Below, in pieces: positions 43,174 to 53,060 of a DNA stretch of 64,000 nt. Within the stretch, counting starts at the first letter, position 1. The number at the start of each line of letters is the position of its first letter. Below the pieces are notes generated by a model. That model worked only from the letters and a program-made list of their open reading frames with translations. It was not told where the DNA came from and did not search any database. Both the position numbers and the translations under genes were made by a program. The DNA comes from UBA2377 sp964429385 (lineage in GTDB: Bacteria > Verrucomicrobiota > Verrucomicrobiia > Opitutales > Opitutaceae), in NCBI GenBank assembly GCA_964429385.1, contig CAYSBR010000001.1:62001-126000 (forward strand), given 5' to 3'.

Positions 43174-45337
43174 GCAGCACGGCCGAGCCCGCCCATTCGC
43201 CGGCGGGCGTCCAGCGCAATTCACCCGCCGCCAGGGTCACGCCCTTGCGTTCGGAGTGCAGTTCCCCGACCACCCGCCACTTGCCCGGCGGCAGCGGCAC
43301 GCGCACGGTTTTGACCCCGGGTCGGGCAAACGTGTGACTGACGATCAAGACCTGCCGCCGGTCCTCCCTCACCCGCACGACCGACTGCCAGCCCGTGGCA
43401 TGGCGGTAGGCCTTCACCTCGGGGCCGTATCTGCGCGATACCCCGCGCCGGATCACCGGAACCGCCTCGGCATAAAACGCGATCGCCCGATCCACCCGGT
43501 CGCGCTGCCCGGGGTTCAACGCGACAAAATCACCCGAGAGACACAACCGGCCGAGGAACCCCGCCGTCAGCAGATAGATCAGGCGACGTTCATCGGCATC
43601 CTTCCGCAACACCGCCCAGATCTGGCTTTGCTGCGGCAAAAGCACCCGCTGGAGATTGGCGGCGATCACGGGGATCTCCGGGCATTCATGCGCATCGGAG
43701 AAGCTGCTCATCGCCGTGAGCCCGGCGAAAGAGGGCTCGATGCGATGGCCGCCTGAGGAGCAATTCTCAATCACCAGGTCGGGCAGCTCCGCCCGGATCC
43801 GGCGGAAGAATTGCTGCACCGCCGCCAAGTGCTGCCGCAGTCCTTCGCCCAGCGATTCCGCACCATCAACGCCGATGCCGATGTTCTCGTTATAATCCAC
43901 CTTCAGGTAGCCGAAGCCGTTCGCCTTGAGCAGGCCGATGACCCGCTCCGCCAGATAGGCCACCACCTCGGGCTTGCGCAGATCGAGGAACCGCCGCGTC
44001 CCGGCCGTGATCGGCCGCCCATCGCGCTGCAGCAACCATTCCGTCCGTTGAAACAACGGCGACGTGGTGCCCACAACCTCCATCTCGAACCAGATGCCAG
44101 GAACCAGCCCGGCGGCGCGAATGGCATCCGCCGTCGCCCGCAACCCCTGCGGATACATCGTGCGACTCGGGATCCACTCGCCCTGCGCATCGCCCCATGA
44201 GCCTTCCTCCGGCTTATACCACCCGGCATCCATCACCAAGTATCTCACGCCGCTGCCGCGCAACGACTCCGCCAGCGCAACCATGTTGTCATGGCTGGGA
44301 TCACCCCAGCTGGTGCCCCATTCGTTGAAGACAACCGGAAGCCCCGCCTCGCTCTTCGGCAACGCGCGCAAGGGCCGGGCCTGGGCCGCCGTCAGCGCCG
44401 CGCACAGATCATCGAGATCACCGGCCACGCACGCGAGTGTCGCCACCGGTGAAGTGAACTCTCCGCCCGGCGGAATCGTTTTCATCCAATGCCCCGCCTC
44501 ACGATCCGCGATGCCGCCGGAAATCGCGCCCAGGTCGTCGCGCCGGTAAACCTCCATCTGCCATGAACCCGGATGCGCCAGCTGCGCGCCCCACAGGACA
44601 CCGGACCCGGTGTCCTCGACCGCCACAAACGGAAAATAGCCATTGGCAGGCAGGCCGCCGATCGAGCCGAAGCGTTCGCTGCGCACGCCATAGCCGGACC
44701 ACGCCGGCTCCAGCTGGATGTCCTCGAACGGCCGCGTCTCCAGGCGTCCCTCCATGCTCCACACCGCCCGCAGCCGGTGCAGTTGCAGGCGCCCCGGCGC
44801 ATCATCCCGCGCGAACGCCGCCAGCCCTCCGATCGAAAAACTCGCGAGCATTTCCAGCGTCACCGGGTCCTTTGTCGGATTGAGGATGGTCGTGCTGCTT
44901 TCCAGCCAGCGCGTCCCCCGCCGCCATACCAGATCGTGCTGCGCCCGCCACCCTGCCGCCTCATGTGTGAAGCTCGTGCGGATACGCGTCACTCCGCCAC
45001 TGCGCGTCACCTGCTGCGCGGTGAACTTGAGCCGGTCCACCGTCACGCTGTTGCGCAGCGTATGCCCCTGTGAGAAACCCGCCGGGTAGTCGTCGCCCAG
45101 CGCCTTCACCTGCAACAACGACTCAATGTTATACGCCCGCAACGTGGTGCCCATCGTGGCGTTGATACCATCCACCTCGACCCCGCCCAGGAGTTCGCGA
45201 CGTTTCGCGATCGCACGCCGTCTGGCCGTGGGGACAAGCCAGAGACCGAGCCGGCCGGTCTTGGCATCGCTCACATACAACACAGTGATTTCACCACAGC
45301 GCACTTCACGCTGGATCTTGGGGAGGGCGGGTTTCAT
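43163..45337 (-). CDS. GH36-like alpha-galactosidase
   Basis: 724 residues from the ATG at 45337 (MKPALPKIQREVRCGE); a TTG at 45430 would add 31 residues and touch the upstream stop. An N-terminal beta-sandwich precedes a TIM barrel with FNEWGTSWGDPSHDNM, YLVMDAGWYKPEEGSWGD, GIWFEMEVV, the nucleophile Asp in YLKVDYNENIGIGVDG (about residue 480) and the acid/base Asp in SFSDAHECPEIP (about 547). These are clan GH-D features. It removes terminal alpha-galactose. No signal peptide is seen, so it acts in the cytosol on imported material. Last gene of the arabinan-type run. Confidence 0.88.
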   Translation of the reverse strand: MKPALPKIQREVRCGEITVLYVSDAKTGRLGLWLVPTARRRAIAKRRELLGGVEVDGINATMGTTLRAYNIESLLQVKALGDDYPAGFSQGHTLRNSVTVDRLKFTAQQVTRSGGVTRIRTSFTHEAAGWRAQHDLVWRRGTRWLESSTTILNPTKDPVTLEMLASFSIGGLAAFARDDAPGRLQLHRLRAVWSMEGRLETRPFEDIQLEPAWSGYGVRSERFGSIGGLPANGYFPFVAVEDTGSGVLWGAQLAHPGSWQMEVYRRDDLGAISGGIADREAGHWMKTIPPGGEFTSPVATLACVAGDLDDLCAALTAAQARPLRALPKSEAGLPVVFNEWGTSWGDPSHDNMVALAESLRGSGVRYLVMDAGWYKPEEGSWGDAQGEWIPSRTMYPQGLRATADAIRAAGLVPGIWFEMEVVGTTSPLFQRTEWLLQRDGRPITAGTRRFLDLRKPEVVAYLAERVIGLLKANGFGYLKVDYNENIGIGVDGAESLGEGLRQHLAAVQQFFRRIRAELPDLVIENCSSGGHRIEPSFAGLTAMSSFSDAHECPEIPVIAANLQRVLLPQQSQIWAVLRKDADERRLIYLLTAGFLGRLCLSGDFVALNPGQRDRVDRAIAFYAEAVPVIRRGVSRRYGPEVKAYRHATGWQSVVRVREDRRQVLIVSHTFARPGVKTVRVPLPPGKWRVVGELHSERKGVTLAAGELRWTPAGEWAGSAVLLRR

Positions 45338-45426
45338 GGGGATGAGCCCATCTCCATCCCAGCGCCCGGGGAAATTCAATCCCAAGCCGGCCGCTTCTTT
45401 TTCTTCCTGTAGGGTGGGCGGGGCGC

Positions 45427-46320
45427 TCAAACCAATGCCAACCCGGCTTCCGTTTCACGCACCGGCAGCAGCCGCACCCGTTCCAGACCCGGGCGGTTGG
45501 GCGCGTGCAGAACCAGCATCAGCCGGCCATCAATGGTACGAAACAGCATCCCATGCCCGCCATCGCCCGCATAAAGCGGCTCCGGTGTTTGCACCCACGG
45601 CCCGGTGATGGCGCCGCTGGCGCTCCGCGCCACTCCGGTCAGGTAGCCACCACGGCCAAAGCTCGACCACAGCATGAGCAGCACGCCCGATGCCGTGCGA
45701 TGCAACCAAGGTCCATCTGTCACCCGGTACCCGTCGCCGTATTCACTCTGCTGCGCCAGACTCCACGGGGCTTCACTCGCACGAAAAAGCAATCGGGGCG
45801 GACCCGCCGGATGGCTGAGATCGTCACTCAGCGGCAGGGCATGCATCTCGCCATCCATCGTCTGCGTCCATTCACGCACAAAGATCAGCCAGGGCCGCCC
45901 GGCCTCATCCAGATGCAACGTACCGTCAATGCACCGCCAGTCCGCTGGCGTCAGCGGAGAGGGCGCATGCCGGACGAAAGGACCGTCAGGCGTATCCGCC
46001 ACATAAACGGTCGTATGGTGAGACTCGGGCCTGAGCAAATCCTGCCCCACCCCAAAGGAACCGAAGAGATACCAACGCCCCTTGTAGGCATGCACCTCGG
46101 GCGCCCAATAGTAGTCGGCTGCCGGTGGCCCTGATCGGCACGGCAGTACGGAGTGCTGCTCACCCCAGTTCACGAGATCGCGGCTGGTGCGGACCACAAA
46201 CCCATCCGGGGCCTCCTCCCGGCCACCCATCGCCGTCGTGCCGTAGAGGCGATAGACCCCGGAGACGGCATCCGGCACAATGAAAGGATCACGCAACTGG
46301 ATGTCGGCAAGGAAGGGCAT
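45427..46320 (-). CDS. GH43-like glycosidase, copy a
   Basis: 297 residues, a single five-bladed-propeller domain. The N-terminal LADIQLRDPFIVPD provides the catalytic-base Asp expected for GH43, and YYWAPEVHAYKGRWYLFGSFG and DGTLHLDEAGRPWLIFVREW are further family features. Members hydrolyse alpha-L-arabinofuranosides or beta-xylosides. It is very similar to the upstream GH43 gene, with the same long blocks near the C-terminus, so the two arose by tandem duplication. No signal peptide. Confidence 0.88.
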   Translation of the reverse strand: MPFLADIQLRDPFIVPDAVSGVYRLYGTTAMGGREEAPDGFVVRTSRDLVNWGEQHSVLPCRSGPPAADYYWAPEVHAYKGRWYLFGSFGVGQDLLRPESHHTTVYVADTPDGPFVRHAPSPLTPADWRCIDGTLHLDEAGRPWLIFVREWTQTMDGEMHALPLSDDLSHPAGPPRLLFRASEAPWSLAQQSEYGDGYRVTDGPWLHRTASGVLLMLWSSFGRGGYLTGVARSASGAITGPWVQTPEPLYAGDGGHGMLFRTIDGRLMLVLHAPNRPGLERVRLLPVRETEAGLALV

Positions 46321-46328
46321 GGTTTGGT

Positions 46329-47252
46329 TCAGGTAAGATCAGGCCTTCGGACCAGCGGTGGCTCCAACTCCAGCCCGGCTTCCGTTTCACGCACCGGCAG
46401 CAGCCGCACCCGTTCCTTCCCTTCAAAGTTGGGCGAATGCAGCACCATGAGCAGGCGTCGGTCAAAATCGCGGAACAGCATCGCGTGACCGCCATCGCTG
46501 GCATAAAGCGGTTCGGGCGCCTGTACCCACGGTCCCGTGATGGCACCGCTGGTGCTCCGCGCCACTCCGGTGAGGTAGCCTCCCCGGCCGAAACTCGACC
46601 ACAGCATGAGCAGCACGCCTGATGCCGTACGGTGCAGCCAGGGTCCGTCCGTCACCCGGTAGCCCTGACCATATTCCGTGTAGAGCGCATCGCTCCAAGG
46701 AGCGGCACTCGCCCGGAACAACAGCTGGGGTTGCCCTGCCGGCCGGCGCAGATCCGCGCTCAGCGGCAGAGCGTGCATTTCACCGTCCACCATCTGGGTC
46801 CACTCACGCACAAAGACCAGCCAGGGCCGTCCGGCCTCATCCACATGCAAGGTGCCGCCGATGCCGCGCCAGCCCAGCGGCGTCACCGGGCCCTGCGAAT
46901 GCCGCACAAAGGGCCCGTCGGGGGAACCTGCCGTGTAGATGGCGGTGTAGTGGGCGTGTGGCCGCACGATGTGCATGCCCACGCCAAAGTTGCCGAACAG
47001 ATACCAACGCCCCAGATAGGCGTGTATTTCCGGAGCCCAGTAAAGATCCCGGTGGGTCGGCTCGCCCACCCGGCTCAACACCGTGCGCGGTTCGCTCCAG
47101 TTGATCAGATCGCGGCTGGTGCGAACCCTGAATCCATCGGGGGCGTCCATCGGTCCGCCCATGCCGGTCGTGCCGTAGAGGCGGTAAAGCCCCGCGGCCA
47201 CATCCGGGAGGATGAAAGGATCCCTGAGCTGGAATTCAGCAAGCCTAGGCAC
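46329..47252 (-). CDS. GH43-like glycosidase, copy b
   Basis: 307 residues from a GTG at 47252 that overlaps the end of the peptidase gene by 8 bases; the longer open frame upstream only shadows that gene. Motifs match copy a: LAEFQLRDPFILPD with the base Asp, LYWAPEIHAYLGRWYLFG, and GGTLHVDEAGRPWLVFVREW. The block GYRVTDGPWLHRTASGVLLM is identical in both copies. The start of copy a follows 8 bases after this stop. Substrate as for copy a; the divergence between them may widen linkage range. Confidence 0.88.
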   Translation of the reverse strand: MPRLAEFQLRDPFILPDVAAGLYRLYGTTGMGGPMDAPDGFRVRTSRDLINWSEPRTVLSRVGEPTHRDLYWAPEIHAYLGRWYLFGNFGVGMHIVRPHAHYTAIYTAGSPDGPFVRHSQGPVTPLGWRGIGGTLHVDEAGRPWLVFVREWTQMVDGEMHALPLSADLRRPAGQPQLLFRASAAPWSDALYTEYGQGYRVTDGPWLHRTASGVLLMLWSSFGRGGYLTGVARSTSGAITGPWVQAPEPLYASDGGHAMLFRDFDRRLLMVLHSPNFEGKERVRLLPVRETEAGLELEPPLVRRPDLT

Positions 47253-48096
47253 GGGAGCGGACCAGGGACGAGAGTTCGCCCACCTCGCCCGACGCAAGCT
47301 CGCGGCTGTCACTGCCCTGATAAAGGAAGGCCGGCCGCACGGGAATATCCACCCGGCCGGCATGCACCCGCGCCACGGCCGCATTGCCGAGACCCAGCAC
47401 GGTTTCGCCGGGATTCGCCCGCAAATAATTGCGAATCTTGTATGCCCGCCCGGCATATTCTGCCTCATCCGCCCGTGGATGATGTGGATTGATAACCGCC
47501 GGAAAGACTCCGAGCGCCGCGCGCGAAGGCACATCCACAATCGGAAAATCGTTGGTACAGCCGATGTAGGGGCCCGCGATATTGGCCCCGGCGCTGGTGC
47601 CATGCACCGGGGTTCCCCCGAGAATCGCCTCGCGCAACGGCCGGAGCTGCCGCGTTTCCAGCAATGTCCGCAACAGCAGGAAGGTTTCACCTCCGCCGAT
47701 GAAAATCGCCTCCGCCGTCTCGATGCGGCGCCGGGCGTTCGCCCCTTCCAGATGATGCAGCGAGTAGGCCTCAAACCCGTCGGCCGCGAACATCTTCTGC
47801 AAACGCTGCTCCATGCCGTTGCGGTCCGCCGGCAACGAAGCGTGCAGGATGAGCAGGACGCGGCGGCGGCCGGCATAGTGCTGGCGCTGGACTTCCGCCA
47901 CCTCCGGCACGAATGCGCCATCCCGGGTGATGCTGCCGCCGCTGATCATCACACTCGCCCCGGGCGAGGTGTAAAAATTGGGGCGGGCGGGGAAGAGTCC
48001 GTCGGCCACGGTCGGAGCCGCGCCCAAGGCCGGCGCGGCGGCCACCAGGCCGGCGGCGGCGCCGGTTTTCAAAAAAGTGCGGCGGGTGAGGGCCAT
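47245..48096 (-). CDS. Exported S51-like peptidase (peptidase E/cyanophycinase family)
   Basis: 283 residues from the ATG at 48096 (MALTRRTFLKTGAAAGLVAA), a twin-arginine signal peptide ending near GAAP. The S51 fold is shown by RRRVLLILHASLP, AEAIFIGGGETFLLLRTLL, and the nucleophile elbow PVHGTSAGANIAGPYIG, followed by INPHHPRADEAE. Family members cleave Asp dipeptides or cyanophycin. Export by Tat is unusual for peptidase E and fits a periplasmic role. It begins 8 bases after the M28 gene, inside the glycosidase operon. Confidence 0.85.
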   Translation of the reverse strand: MALTRRTFLKTGAAAGLVAAAPALGAAPTVADGLFPARPNFYTSPGASVMISGGSITRDGAFVPEVAEVQRQHYAGRRRVLLILHASLPADRNGMEQRLQKMFAADGFEAYSLHHLEGANARRRIETAEAIFIGGGETFLLLRTLLETRQLRPLREAILGGTPVHGTSAGANIAGPYIGCTNDFPIVDVPSRAALGVFPAVINPHHPRADEAEYAGRAYKIRNYLRANPGETVLGLGNAAVARVHAGRVDIPVRPAFLYQGSDSRELASGEVGELSSLVRSRA

Positions 48097-48103
48097 GGAA
48101 TGA

Positions 48104-49588
48104 TTACTGTTGGGCTTCGTCATAGGGCCAGAGACCCGCGCCACGCATGCGGGTTTCAAGTCCCGCCTTGGTGAAGAGCGCTTTTGTCTCCTCCGCATTG
48201 TAGCGGCGCACGGGCAGTTCCTCAAGGTTGGCCAGGTGATAGATCAGCGTGCTGATGATCGCGGTGGATTCCGGCAGCATGCGCGGATCGATCTTGTCCA
48301 TCGTATCGGCCAGATCGTGGTAGTAACGCACGCGGTCCGGCTCGATGTGCGCGCCAAAGGTGATCGAAGGGATGCCCTCAAGCTGGTAGGCGGTGTGGTC
48401 GCTGCCGAACCAGTTGACGTTGGCCACGCCCTGCTTGAGCCGGCGTTCACCAAGCGAAGCGTCGAAACTTTCGAGCACAGGCACCAAGGCATCAAAGCCG
48501 AGGGCGTTGAGCGACAGGGGAAAGCCGACCATGTCGAGGTTCAGCATCGCGGCGACCGGACGCTCCCGGAGCGTCGGCGCATGGATCCGCGAACCCCAGA
48601 GACCCTGCTCCTCGCCGTTGAACCACACGAGCTTCACCGTGCGCCGGTTTTTCGGCGCATGCGTCTTGAGATGTTTCGCAAGCGCGTAGAGCTGCGCCGT
48701 GCCGAGACCGTTGTCGATGGCGCCCTGCCCCAGATCCCATGAATCGAAGTGCGCTCCCGCAACGACGATGTCCTCGGTCTGGCCGGGGAAGGTCGCCACG
48801 ATGTTGGCGGTCTCGATCTCCCGACTGTAGGAACGGGTGTGCATGCGCACGCGCACCGTCTCGCCGCGCTGGACCAGGCGGAGCAGCCAGTTGCCCTCCT
48901 CCTGCGTCACATTGTAAATCGGTATGCGCAGCGGCTCGCCATTGAAGGAGCCGGTGCGGGCCAGCAACTGGCCTCCGTCAACCCGGTTGATCCAGAGGAT
49001 GCCCTTCATGCCGCGACGCAGCGCCGCGGCCTCATACTGGCCGCGCGGCACACTCGTGTGCGGCGCCAGCAGCCCGATCTTGCCCTCAGGCGACGCGATC
49101 TTGTCCAGGTCCTCCTCGCGCCCCTGGCCGATGTCCACGACCTCGGCCTCGAAAGGATCATGCGGCTGGGTGTAGCTGAGCGCCACCACCCGCAGCGGGC
49201 GCGCAAACGGCGCCAGCACGCTGACCTCGTCCACTCCGCGCACCCAGCCGGGCATCTTGAAGCGCTCCAATCGCGCGTCCACTCCGAGGGCCTTCAGCTC
49301 CTCGATCACACGCTGGAGCGCGCCCTCATTGGCGGGCGAGCCGGTGAGCCGGCCACCGAAGTCGTCGCACAGGCGGGTGAGAAACTCATGCGCCGCATTG
49401 TCGCCCAATGCGTCCGCCAGGATGGCATCCTGCACCGCCTGGTCCGGCTGGGCCGCCAGCGGCGCCGCCAGCATGACTCCCGCGGCCAGGCAACCCAGCA
49501 GGTTGCTTTGCATGCGGTGCCACAAACCGGCAGTCGAGGGAGTGGAGCAACCGATAGGGTTACTTTGGAGTGGGAGCATTGCTTTCAT
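48104..49588 (-). CDS. Exported M28-family zinc aminopeptidase/carboxypeptidase
   Basis: 494 residues from the ATG at 49588, which overlaps the GH127 stop by an ATGA; Met26 at 49513 gives a more typical signal peptide (MQSNLLGCLAAGVMLAAPLAA) and may be the true start. A PA-like insert lies between about 120 and 260. The two-zinc site is visible: His and Asp in AHFDSWDLGQGAIDNG, Glu-Glu in WFNGEEQGLWG, Asp in LNLDMVG, and His in YYHDLADTMDKID. It would trim peptides in the periplasm. Its place among arabinosidase genes is notable. Confidence 0.9.
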   Translation of the reverse strand: MKAMLPLQSNPIGCSTPSTAGLWHRMQSNLLGCLAAGVMLAAPLAAQPDQAVQDAILADALGDNAAHEFLTRLCDDFGGRLTGSPANEGALQRVIEELKALGVDARLERFKMPGWVRGVDEVSVLAPFARPLRVVALSYTQPHDPFEAEVVDIGQGREEDLDKIASPEGKIGLLAPHTSVPRGQYEAAALRRGMKGILWINRVDGGQLLARTGSFNGEPLRIPIYNVTQEEGNWLLRLVQRGETVRVRMHTRSYSREIETANIVATFPGQTEDIVVAGAHFDSWDLGQGAIDNGLGTAQLYALAKHLKTHAPKNRRTVKLVWFNGEEQGLWGSRIHAPTLRERPVAAMLNLDMVGFPLSLNALGFDALVPVLESFDASLGERRLKQGVANVNWFGSDHTAYQLEGIPSITFGAHIEPDRVRYYHDLADTMDKIDPRMLPESTAIISTLIYHLANLEELPVRRYNAEETKALFTKAGLETRMRGAGLWPYDEAQQ

Positions 49589-51510
49589 GATTCGCGAATC
49601 CAGACCCGCATTTCGCCTTCACCGCGGTTGGCCCACAAGCCGTAGGGCACGGCGCGCAACGCCACAGGAGACGGCGCCGGCGGTTCGGTCTGGTAAAGTG
49701 AAGCCGCCTGCGGATCGCGGGCACCCTCGCCCTCGATGATCACGCACCCCCCGAGCAGTTCAGGCTCGGGCCGGGCCGTGAGAGTGGCGCGGCGCGGCAA
49801 CGCAAGGGCGGCGAGGTTTGTTCCGTTGTCCACCTCTTCGAAGCAGTAAACCACGGGACCACGCTGCAGCGCCACCCGCCCGGCCACCTGCGCCACCCGC
49901 GGATCGGCGTGCACCCGCTCAACCGGCATCGGCAGCGTGAGATCGATCTTGTCGCCCGGCTGCCAGGTGCGATGCAGCGCCATATAACCGTTGACCGGCG
50001 AGAGCGGCAGAGTCTCCCCGTTGACGGCAAGCCGGGCCTGCCGGCACCAGCCGGGAATACGCAGATGCAGAGTGAAAGCGGCGGGCGCGGAGGGCCGCAC
50101 TTCAATGGCGACCTTTTCATCCCACGGATAGTCGGTGCGCACGGCCAGCCGCACTTCGCCTCCGGCGGCGTTGAAACGCAAGTCGCTGTCCGCATACAGG
50201 TGCAGCGCCAGCCCATCCGCCCGCTGCGAAGCGAGGTATTCGCCCAACGAAGCGAAGAGCCGGGCGACATTGGGCGGACAGCAGGCGCAGCCGAACCAGC
50301 CGACGCGCTGCGTCTTGAAAAGATGGCATTCGTAGCGCCGCTTGGTGACGGCGGGAATGACCTCCAGCGGGTTGACGTAGAAAAACTTCGTGCCGTCCAC
50401 CGACATGCCGCTCTGCACGTTGTTGTAGAGGGCCCGCTCCATCACATCGGCATACTCGCCGCGCAGCTCGATATCGAGCAGCCGGCGCGCAAAGAAGATC
50501 ACGGCGATGGCGGCGCAGGTCTCGGAATAGGCGCGGTCCGGCGGCAGGTCGAAGGGCTCGGCGAACTTCTCCCCGTAGGGCTCGCTGCCCACGCCACCGG
50601 TGATGTAAAGGTGCCGGCGCACGATGCTGTCCCACAGGGTGCGGCTGGATTGCAGCAGCGTCTCATCCTTGGTCTCGACCGCGAGATCGGCCATCGCGGC
50701 GAGCATATACATCTGGCGCACGGCGTGGCCGACAGGCTCGGTGAGTTCCCGCACCGGCCTGGCCGCCTGCAAAGTGCCGATGCCGTCGAAATGCATGTGC
50801 CACGGCAGCGTCTCCCCGCGGCGCTTCAGCTCTTCGAGAAAATAGTTCGGCTCCTGCCCGCGCTGGTTGATGAAATACGCCGCCAGCCTGGTGTAGCGCG
50901 CTTCGCCCGTCGCCCGCGCGAGTTTTACCAGGGCCAGCTCGATCTCCTGGTGGCCGCAGTAGCCCGGGATCTGTCCCTCCCCGAGGCCGAAGGTGCGGTC
51001 AATCATGTCGGCCAGCTTGCACATCACATCGAGCAAGGTGCGTTTGCCCGTGGCATGGAAATGCGCGACGCCGGCCTCGATCATATGGCCGGCCACGTAA
51101 AGCTCGTGGCAGTCGCGGAGATTGGCCCAGCGGTTCTGCGGCTCGACGAGCTGGAAGTACGTGTTGAGATAACCGTCTTCCGCCTGCGCCTTGGCGATGG
51201 TGGCGATCAGCCGGTCGAGCTCGGCCTCCACGGCCGCGTCCGGATGCGTGGCCAGCCGGTAGCTGGCGGCCTCGATCCACTTGGCCAGATCGGAGTCCTG
51301 CCAGAAAAGCCCATAGAACTTCCCCTCCTTCTCGCCGGCGGCGACCTTGAAGTTGTGCACGCACCCGCTGGGCTCGGCGCCGGGCACACGGTCGTTGAGC
51401 GCCTCCCACTGATAGGGGATCACGACCTCGCGCACCAGACGGGTGCGCGAAGCCAGAAAGCCACGGTGAAAGCGGACGTGATCCAGGGGCAGGGCCGTGA
51501 GGTAGTTCAT
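49585..51510 (-). CDS. GH127-like beta-L-arabinofuranosidase
   Basis: 641 residues, the GH127 size, without a signal peptide. Family features: the Glu/Cys pair in DRAYSETCAAIAVIFFARRLL and the double-Cys motif in GWFGCACCPPNVARLFASLG, equivalent to the zinc-binding Glu, Cys and nucleophile Cys of HypBA1, plus the (alpha/alpha)6 barrel segments DGYLNTYFQL and RDCHELYVAGHMIEAGVAHF. HypBA1 removes beta-L-arabinofuranose from hydroxyproline-linked oligosaccharides. Start and stop each overlap the neighbouring gene by 4 bases, so it is translated with GH51 and M28. Confidence 0.92.
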   Translation of the reverse strand: MNYLTALPLDHVRFHRGFLASRTRLVREVVIPYQWEALNDRVPGAEPSGCVHNFKVAAGEKEGKFYGLFWQDSDLAKWIEAASYRLATHPDAAVEAELDRLIATIAKAQAEDGYLNTYFQLVEPQNRWANLRDCHELYVAGHMIEAGVAHFHATGKRTLLDVMCKLADMIDRTFGLGEGQIPGYCGHQEIELALVKLARATGEARYTRLAAYFINQRGQEPNYFLEELKRRGETLPWHMHFDGIGTLQAARPVRELTEPVGHAVRQMYMLAAMADLAVETKDETLLQSSRTLWDSIVRRHLYITGGVGSEPYGEKFAEPFDLPPDRAYSETCAAIAVIFFARRLLDIELRGEYADVMERALYNNVQSGMSVDGTKFFYVNPLEVIPAVTKRRYECHLFKTQRVGWFGCACCPPNVARLFASLGEYLASQRADGLALHLYADSDLRFNAAGGEVRLAVRTDYPWDEKVAIEVRPSAPAAFTLHLRIPGWCRQARLAVNGETLPLSPVNGYMALHRTWQPGDKIDLTLPMPVERVHADPRVAQVAGRVALQRGPVVYCFEEVDNGTNLAALALPRRATLTARPEPELLGGCVIIEGEGARDPQAASLYQTEPPAPSPVALRAVPYGLWANRGEGEMRVWIRES

Positions 51511-53006
51511 GCGAAGGAAAGAGCCGCGACCGAACCCGGGGGGAGTGTGACCAGTATCTTGTCCCCGGCGGTCCGCGCTTCAAGCGGACGGGGAGCAATG
51601 GCGCGAGGCTGGTCAAAGGTGTTGCATGCCGTCAGCACCGGCGAAGCGATCACGCGGGCTTCGCGGACTGCGGCCTCGCGCCCCGTCAGCGTCAGTTCGA
51701 CCTCGGCCGGGGTCGTGGAGTCGGTGTTGCAAAGCGTGACCGCAATTGATCCGTCCGCCGCCAGCGACGCGGTGGTGGACACCGCCGGATACGCCAGCCC
51801 GTCATGCTGCCGCTGTTCGACTTCGCTGTGCACGGGGAGACGGCGGGCGCCCTGATGCGGAAGGTAGAGCGCAAAGACATCGAAGGTCGGCGTGAGCACG
51901 AGCCGGCCGCCGCCCTCCTCCGTCAGCGCGATCGCCTGGAGCACGTTCACCGCCTGCGCGAGGTTAGCCAGGCGCACGCGCTCACAGTGATTGATGAAGA
52001 CGTTCAACGTGAGCGCGGCGAGCACCGCATCACGCACGGTCTGCTGCTGGTAGAGAAACCCGGGGTTGGTGCCCGGTTCGACTTCATACCACGCGCCCCA
52101 CTCGTCCACGACCAGCGCCACGCTGCCGGATGGATCGTAACGGTCCATGACCGCACGGTGGCCGCGGATAATCGCATCCATCTTCCAGCCGAGGGCCATC
52201 ACGTTGTTCCACCCGGCTTCATCGAACGGGGTGGCGGGATGTTTTTTCGCCCAGGTCCCGGGCAGGGTGTAATAGTGCAGCGAGAGTCCCTGGATCAGCG
52301 GCGCGCCGAAGGGTCCGCGGAACCCGTCGCGCATGACCACATCGGTCCAGCGGAAATCGTCGCCATTGGCTCCGCAGCCCACGCGGAGCAGCGGCGCCTC
52401 GGGGAAGTCGCGGGTGTAGGTGGAGAAACGGCGCAGCTCGAGGGAGTATTGCTCCGCCGTCATGTTGCCGCCGCAGCCCCAGTTCTCGTTGCCAATGCCC
52501 CAGAGACGCACCTTCCACGGTTCACGCCGGCCGTTGGCCGCGCGCTCTTCCGCCAGTGTGCCGGCGGGCGCGTTGCAATACTCGACCCACTCGCGCAATT
52601 CCCGCGGAGAGCCGCTGCCGACATTCCCGGCCAGGTAGGGCTCGCAGCCCAGCTGCTCGCACAGGTCGAGAAACTCGTGCGTGCCGACGGCATTGGATTC
52701 GATGACGCCACCCCAATACGCATTGATGCGGCGCGGCCGTTTTTCCCGCGGCCCGATGCCTTCGCGCCAGTGATAATCGTCGGCAAAGCAGCCTCCCGGC
52801 CAGCGGAGATTCGGAATGCGGATCCGCTTCAGCGCGGCGACCAGATCGCTGCGCCAGCCGCGCACGTTGGGCACTTTGGAATCCTCACCGACCCAGAGGC
52901 CGTCGTAGATGCAGCGTCCGAGATGTTCGGCAAAGTGACCGAAGATATGGGGATCAATCACGGGGCCGGGTTCGGCCGCGTGGATGGTGAAACGGGGTGT
53001 GGCCAT
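51507..53006 (-). CDS. GH51 alpha-L-arabinofuranosidase
   Basis: 499 residues from the ATG at 53006 (MATPRFTIHAAEPGPVIDPHIFGHFAEHLG). The acid/base Glu is in GIGNENWGCGGNM (about residue 174) and the nucleophile Glu in VALVVDEWGAWYEVEPG (about 301), both in a clan-A TIM barrel, with a C-terminal beta-sandwich. RIPNLRWPGGCFADDYHWREGIGP is diagnostic for the family. It releases alpha-L-arabinofuranose from arabinan, arabinoxylan or glycoprotein side chains in the cytosol. It heads a run of overlapping genes through GH127 and M28. Confidence 0.95.
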   Translation of the reverse strand: MATPRFTIHAAEPGPVIDPHIFGHFAEHLGRCIYDGLWVGEDSKVPNVRGWRSDLVAALKRIRIPNLRWPGGCFADDYHWREGIGPREKRPRRINAYWGGVIESNAVGTHEFLDLCEQLGCEPYLAGNVGSGSPRELREWVEYCNAPAGTLAEERAANGRREPWKVRLWGIGNENWGCGGNMTAEQYSLELRRFSTYTRDFPEAPLLRVGCGANGDDFRWTDVVMRDGFRGPFGAPLIQGLSLHYYTLPGTWAKKHPATPFDEAGWNNVMALGWKMDAIIRGHRAVMDRYDPSGSVALVVDEWGAWYEVEPGTNPGFLYQQQTVRDAVLAALTLNVFINHCERVRLANLAQAVNVLQAIALTEEGGGRLVLTPTFDVFALYLPHQGARRLPVHSEVEQRQHDGLAYPAVSTTASLAADGSIAVTLCNTDSTTPAEVELTLTGREAAVREARVIASPVLTACNTFDQPRAIAPRPLEARTAGDKILVTLPPGSVAALSFA

Positions 53007-53060
53007 GATGGGGTAAAGGCCCGGCAAGGGCGGGGGAAACGGATTCCCCCGCCCTCCAAG

